Origin: a virus | Length of the DNA stretch: 42,115 nucleotides | Strand: one strand, 5' to 3' | Virus record (IMG/VR): IMGVR_UViG_3300005915_000007 | Location: 1 to 42,115 of that record | Shown here: piece by piece, positions 39,853 through 42,115 of the stretch | How the letters are laid out: the number at the start of each line of letters is the position of its first letter | How positions within the stretch are numbered: the first letter of the stretch is position 1 | Position numbers and translations under genes: made by a program | Notes under the pieces: generated by a model | Told to the model about the DNA's origin: nothing | What the model saw: only the letters and a program-made list of their open reading frames with translations | Database searches by the model: none

Positions 39853-40203
39853 CTAGTCACCACAATAAAATCCTAAGTCGTTACCCCAATTATCCCAACC
39901 TAACCAAGTGCAACCATCTCCGCCATCGCTACCATCGCTACCAGATTGACCTGCCGAACCTGTGTCGCCTTTTGAGCCAGTAGCACCTGTTTGACCTACT
40001 GCTCCTGCTTCTCCCGCTACGCCTGTTGCACCCGTATCACCTGTAAAGCCTCTTAACTCCTCCTTGTGGTCTTGGACATAACTCTCTACATTAGCGGGAA
40101 TACTAACCACAGCATAAACCGCTATCGCCATTGCTATAACCGCAACACTCATAATCGCTATCTCTTTTCCGTTCTCTTTCACTCCTTTAATAAACCTTTT
40201 CAT
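39853..40203 (-). CDS. membrane-anchored collagen-like protein
   Basis: A 116-residue protein. A basic N-terminus and one membrane helix (IAIMSVAVIAMAIAVYAVVS) are followed by a short stalk and about 15 Gly-X-Y triplets (GFTGDTGATGVAGEAG...), ending in a Trp/Cys cap (CTWLGWDNWGNDLGFYCGD). It should form a trimer displayed outside the cytoplasmic membrane. AGGGAGC precedes the ATG. Position among early genes rather than fibres suggests a change of the infected cell surface, for example exclusion of other phages; that is inference. Confidence 0.75.
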   Translation of the reverse strand: MKRFIKGVKENGKEIAIMSVAVIAMAIAVYAVVSIPANVESYVQDHKEELRGFTGDTGATGVAGEAGAVGQTGATGSKGDTGSAGQSGSDGSDGGDGCTWLGWDNWGNDLGFYCGD

Positions 40204-40211
40204 TTTGCTCC

Positions 40212-40709
40212 CTAATTTATAAACTTTAGATATTCTTTATTTTTAAACATAGTCCAATGATTAAAGCCCGATTTCGTATCTCTCAACAGTTTAGCATATC
40301 TTATATTTTCCTCTGGTATCTGCATTTGTTCTATGGTTATTCCTCGTGTTGGCATAATTCTTATTTGGCATAGCCCGACACTCATTCCATACTCTCCACC
40401 ACCTTGCCAAAATGTCAGATGTCCGTCTCCAATTGCCATTGTGTCCTCGCCTCTGTTCTCTGCTTTACAAATTGCCCTCATTGTATTTGCTTCATCGCCA
40501 AAGTATTTCACAAACAAGTCTTGTTCTGGCTCTGGGTTGATAAATGACAACTCCTCGAACTTTATCGCCGGGGGTTCTTCTTCAATTACAAATTCGTCAG
40601 AATTTGCTAAATCTCTATTCCTCATATCATTCATAGTCTCTGCCACTCCCCCACAAAAAGAGGCAACAAGTGGAATAATACAGATTTTAATTATTAATTT
40701 AGGAATCAT
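40212..40709 (-). CDS. secreted or membrane-anchored lysozyme/transglycosylase-like hydrolase
   Basis: A 165-residue protein with an N-terminal hydrophobic segment (IPKLIIKICIIPLVASFCGG), an acidic linker and an SLT/lysozyme-like domain: probable catalytic Glu in ICKAENRGED, the SVGLCQIR segment, and the IRYAKLLRDTKSGFNHWTMF end. It would cut the glycan strands of peptidoglycan. Lying in the early block, it may act on entry, on superinfection or at lysis; I cannot decide. Confidence 0.65.
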   Translation of the reverse strand: MIPKLIIKICIIPLVASFCGGVAETMNDMRNRDLANSDEFVIEEEPPAIKFEELSFINPEPEQDLFVKYFGDEANTMRAICKAENRGEDTMAIGDGHLTFWQGGGEYGMSVGLCQIRIMPTRGITIEQMQIPEENIRYAKLLRDTKSGFNHWTMFKNKEYLKFIN

Positions 40710-40912
40710 TTTGTTTCTTTATTAGTTATTTGATATGCGTTTTTATAATCTTTAACATTAAAATCTTCAATATCATAAACATTGCTACCGATTAAAACAT
40801 CAACCTGCCATTCTTCAAGTTTTATACTATTGTTCGCAAACAATAAACGAACTGCTCCCGTCTTGTCTTGGAAAACTTCTATTTGATTTTTGAATTTATC
40901 TTTTAATTTCAT
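40706..40912 (-). CDS. small hypothetical protein (68 aa)
   Basis: Overlaps both neighbours by 4 nt. Beta-rich, with QIEVFQDKTGAVRLLFANNS and a Lys-rich C-terminus. No family recognised. Its AGGAG lies inside the end of the gene upstream. Confidence 0.55.
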   Translation of the reverse strand: MKLKDKFKNQIEVFQDKTGAVRLLFANNSIKLEEWQVDVLIGSNVYDIEDFNVKDYKNAYQITNKETK

Positions 40913-41118
40913 TTTTCTCCTCTTTTAAATTCTGTTAAAAATAATTGATACTCTGTTTTACACTTTGGACAAATCAAAAGAAACAACTCTGGCTTTTTTA
41001 TGTTCTCAAACGTATTCTCTGGGCTGATGTTTATATGCTCTTGGCAATCTGATTTAGGACATTTCAGATATGAAAATGATGGTTTCATATTTATTGGTAA
41101 CCATTTCTTTCTACTCAT
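40909..41118 (-). CDS. small zinc-ribbon protein (69 aa)
   Basis: CPKSDC and CPKCKTEYQ form a ribbon; the middle is hydrophobic (PELFLLI). AAGGAGG lies upstream and the start overlaps the previous stop by ATGA. Function unknown. Confidence 0.65.
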   Translation of the reverse strand: MSRKKWLPINMKPSFSYLKCPKSDCQEHINISPENTFENIKKPELFLLICPKCKTEYQLFLTEFKRGEK

Positions 41119-41288
41119 TCTACCTCCTTACCAGAATCGAGCACAACACCTGACAGCTGTCGAAGAACGGTTTCGTTTTCAGAGTTGGCATATCTCATTA
41201 ATGCGTCAAGGTTTCTTTGAGTGATTGCCCACCCCTTCCCGTCAATGATGAACATTTTATTTTCCCCGTCTAGTTTTATTCTCTTCAT
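41115..41288 (-). CDS. small hypothetical protein (57 aa)
   Basis: AGAGGAA precedes the ATG. MKRIKLDGENKMFIIDGKGW, then ITQRNLDALMRYANSENETV: a strand pair and a helix that may bind DNA. ATGA overlap with the following zinc-ribbon gene. No family recognised. Confidence 0.6.
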   Translation of the reverse strand: MKRIKLDGENKMFIIDGKGWAITQRNLDALMRYANSENETVLRQLSGVVLDSGKEVE

Positions 41289-41304
41289 TTTTCCTCTCTT
41301 TCTA

Positions 41305-41322
41305 AGAATGCGTGAGCATTCT
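41305..41322. repeat. GNRA-loop hairpin, copy 9 (opposite polarity)
   Basis: AGAATGC-GTGA-GCATTCT as read on the plus strand. The surrounding genes are leftward, where the loop would read TCAC, so this is the only copy whose GNRA loop is on the strand opposite to the local genes. It starts at the stop codon of the gene 41321-41554. Confidence 0.7.
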
Positions 41323-41554
41323 ATATTATATTTCTATTAACTAAATCCATATACAAAACAACAACACCCGCAACAATAGCTAATATCTTAATCCATTGAA
41401 TAAACGATATCCTCACACGATAACTTCTAAGGCGTCTTTTGGGCATTGACTCAACAGGGACACCAATTCTTTCGTCTTTGCCTAAAAACACCCTTCTATC
41501 TTTGAAGCGTCTGTCTACGCTTTCGACTCTTTTGCCGTTGTAAAATACTCTCAT
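41321..41554 (-). CDS. small basic membrane protein (77 aa)
   Basis: The first gene of the leftward block. Basic N-terminal half (RVESVDRRFKDRRVFLGKDE; PKRRLRSYRVR) and a C-terminal membrane helix (ILAIVAGVVVLYMDLV). No ribosome site is visible before the ATG. An early membrane protein at this position may alter the host envelope. No family recognised. Confidence 0.55.
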   Translation of the reverse strand: MRVFYNGKRVESVDRRFKDRRVFLGKDERIGVPVESMPKRRLRSYRVRISFIQWIKILAIVAGVVVLYMDLVNRNII

Positions 41555-41569
41555 ATGAAGCGTGATATA

Positions 41570-41626
41570 TTAAATTGTTAAAGGGCTTGACAGGTGCGTT
41601 GTTTGCTGATATTGTTTAATTGTTAA
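41570..41626. promoter_or_regulatory. paired operator-like boxes around the rightward promoter
   Basis: TTAAATTGTTAA (41570-41581) and TTTAATTGTTAA (41615-41626) differ at one position and lie 45 bp apart, one before the -35 and one at the end of the -10 box. A separate inverted repeat, CAGGTGC (41591-41597) with GCACCTG (41638-41644), overlaps the spacer. Confidence 0.55.
41587..41615 (+). promoter_or_regulatory. rightward promoter
   Basis: TTGACA (41587-41592), 17-nt spacer, TATTGT (41610-41615). It points to the 59-aa gene and, past a terminator, to the terminase operon. It faces the leftward promoter 52 bp away. Confidence 0.6.
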
Positions 41627-41666
41627 CCAGTTGTCCAGCACCTGCCACTTTCTGTGTCCTACGGAC

Positions 41667-41695
41667 AGTATAGCAAGGATAATGCTAGTTGTCAA
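41667..41695 (-). promoter_or_regulatory. leftward early promoter
   Basis: Leftward TTGACA (41690-41695), 17-nt spacer, TATACT (41667-41672). It should drive the leftward block starting with the gene at 41554, and its transcript runs through the operator boxes and the facing promoter. Confidence 0.8.
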
Positions 41696-41761
41696 TACTA
41701 AAGCATACTAGATACCAATATATATAGTGTAGGAGTACATAAAACAAAACAAAAGATAATC

Positions 41762-41798
41762 GGAGAGGTACAAATGCGTAAGCATTTGCTAATAAATG
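41762..41798 (+). promoter_or_regulatory. Shine-Dalgarno, GNRA hairpin (copy 10) and start codon
   Basis: GGAGAGG (41762-41768) is followed by CAAATGC-GTAA-GCATTTG (41771-41788) and then ATG (41796). The linear distance is too long for initiation, but with the hairpin closed the effective gap is about 9 nt. Alternatively the ATG inside the hairpin (41774) starts a 15-codon leader peptide (MRKHLLINVNKVHNR). Confidence 0.6.
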
Positions 41799-41975
41799 TT
41801 AATAAAGTTCACAACAGATGAAATAAGTACACTTGCCACCACCAAAGACGGTAACTATCAACTACCTATAAAGATGCTAATGCCTCAGGCCGAGATTAAG
41901 GCCAGAGCAGAGATTGTAAACTTGCCGATTGACTGTTCATATAAGATAACCATTGAACCAATACCCAACGAGTAA
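41796..41975 (+). CDS. small protein of the control region (59 aa)
   Basis: The only gene between the rightward promoter and a terminator. The product (MLIKFTTDEISTLATTKDGN..., ending ITIEPIPNE) is beta-rich with KMLMPQAEIKARAEIVNLPI in the middle. It has no clear helix-turn-helix. Its place suggests a regulator, perhaps of early-to-late passage; no family recognised. Confidence 0.6.
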   Translation: MLIKFTTDEISTLATTKDGNYQLPIKMLMPQAEIKARAEIVNLPIDCSYKITIEPIPNE

Positions 41976-41990
41976 ACGCCGTTGGTTTTT
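41965..41990 (+). terminator. intrinsic terminator before the terminase operon
   Basis: CCAACG (41965-41970) pairs with CGTTGG (41980-41985), followed by TTTTT. The stem overlaps the last codons and the stop of the 59-aa gene. Late transcription from the control region must read through it. Confidence 0.75.
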
Positions 41991-42003
41991 ATTATTAAAA
42001 GTA

Positions 42004-42021
42004 AGAATGCGTAAGCATTCT
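42004..42021 (+). repeat. GNRA-loop hairpin, copy 11
   Basis: AGAATGC-GTAA-GCATTCT, between the terminator and the small terminase start. The stem is the same as in copy 9 but the loop is GTAA. Confidence 0.85.
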
Positions 42022-42029
42022 CTAAGTCT

Positions 42030-42115
42030 ATGCCAACAAACAAACAGAGAGAGTACGTCAAAGTCAAAGTATCTGATAACATCAGTACGGATAAGGCACT
42101 AGCATTGAAAGCAGG
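42030..42115 (+). CDS. terS: terminase small subunit-like protein, 5' part
   Basis: ATG 42030 opens the frame that continues at position 1 after the 80-base overlap (MPTNKQREYVKVKV...). No Shine-Dalgarno is seen; a GNRA hairpin lies 8 nt upstream. The complete protein has 139 residues. See the entry at 1-414 for its role. Confidence 0.7.
   Translation, partial: MPTNKQREYVKVKVSDNISTDKALALKA
42036..42115. repeat. terminal redundancy, right copy
   Basis: Identical to 1-80 over all 80 bases; shows that the genome is closed into a circle of 42,035 bp or is circularly permuted. Confidence 0.95.

Noticed and set aside
1-42115. Temperate phage with an integration module
   Set aside because: I found no integrase, no CI-like repressor and no attachment-site repeat; the only regulator recognised is a ribbon-helix-helix protein.

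Overview
The window is a complete, circularly closed genome of a tailed, apparently short-tailed (podovirus-like) bacteriophage. The first 80 bases (1-80) are repeated exactly as the last 80 (42036-42115), so the unique unit is 42,035 bp, and the terminase small subunit gene runs across the join. TGA, TAA and TAG all act as stops, Shine-Dalgarno motifs of the AGGAGG type are common, and genes overlap tightly (ATGA, TAATG). I see no integrase, DNA polymerase or helicase, so it looks like a lytic phage that uses the host replisome. The host cannot be named from the sequence; a C39-like peptidase behind an XhlA-like membrane protein would fit a Gram-positive-type host, but that is inference. LAYOUT: 42030 through 28.8 kb is one rightward late block: small terminase, small zinc proteins, large terminase, P22-like portal, scaffold, SU10/DUF5309-like major capsid protein, then a 9-kb glycan cassette (7929-16104: four glycosyltransferases or glycosyltransferase-like proteins, a bifunctional GT2-TPR-GT4 protein with an intein, a methyltransferase, a sugar nucleotidyltransferase, an SDR and a zinc ribbon), then adaptor, beta-propeller tail protein, tail and internal virion proteins, a 976-residue fibre, and a first lysis module (XhlA-like, C39-like peptidase, two tiny proteins). 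A bidirectional terminator at 28786-28817 separates it from the leftward block. The leftward block (41554 down to 28795) holds early, replication and accessory genes: replication initiator-like protein, ribbon-helix-helix regulator, PD-(D/E)XK nuclease, SSB-like protein, zinc ribbons, a zincin, four HNH endonucleases, a CHAP wall hydrolase with a fully nested membrane-protein gene, a second wall hydrolase of lysozyme/SLT type, and a membrane-anchored collagen-like protein. CONTROL: consensus promoters (TTGACA-N17-TATAAT type) sit before several leftward genes; a control region at 41555-41800 holds a rightward promoter flanked by two TTWAATTGTTAA boxes facing a leftward promoter. A terminator at 41965-41990 stands between the rightward promoter and the terminase genes. 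UNUSUAL: eleven dispersed 18-20 nt hairpins with variable but compensating stems and a GNRA tetraloop, mostly between cistrons; two tandem cloverleaf-like RNAs at 35977-36264; an attenuator-like leader before the replication initiator; an HNH gene that has split the end of the CHAP gene; an intein inside a glycosyltransferase catalytic motif; and a 22-copy hexamer repeat with variation at one position only.
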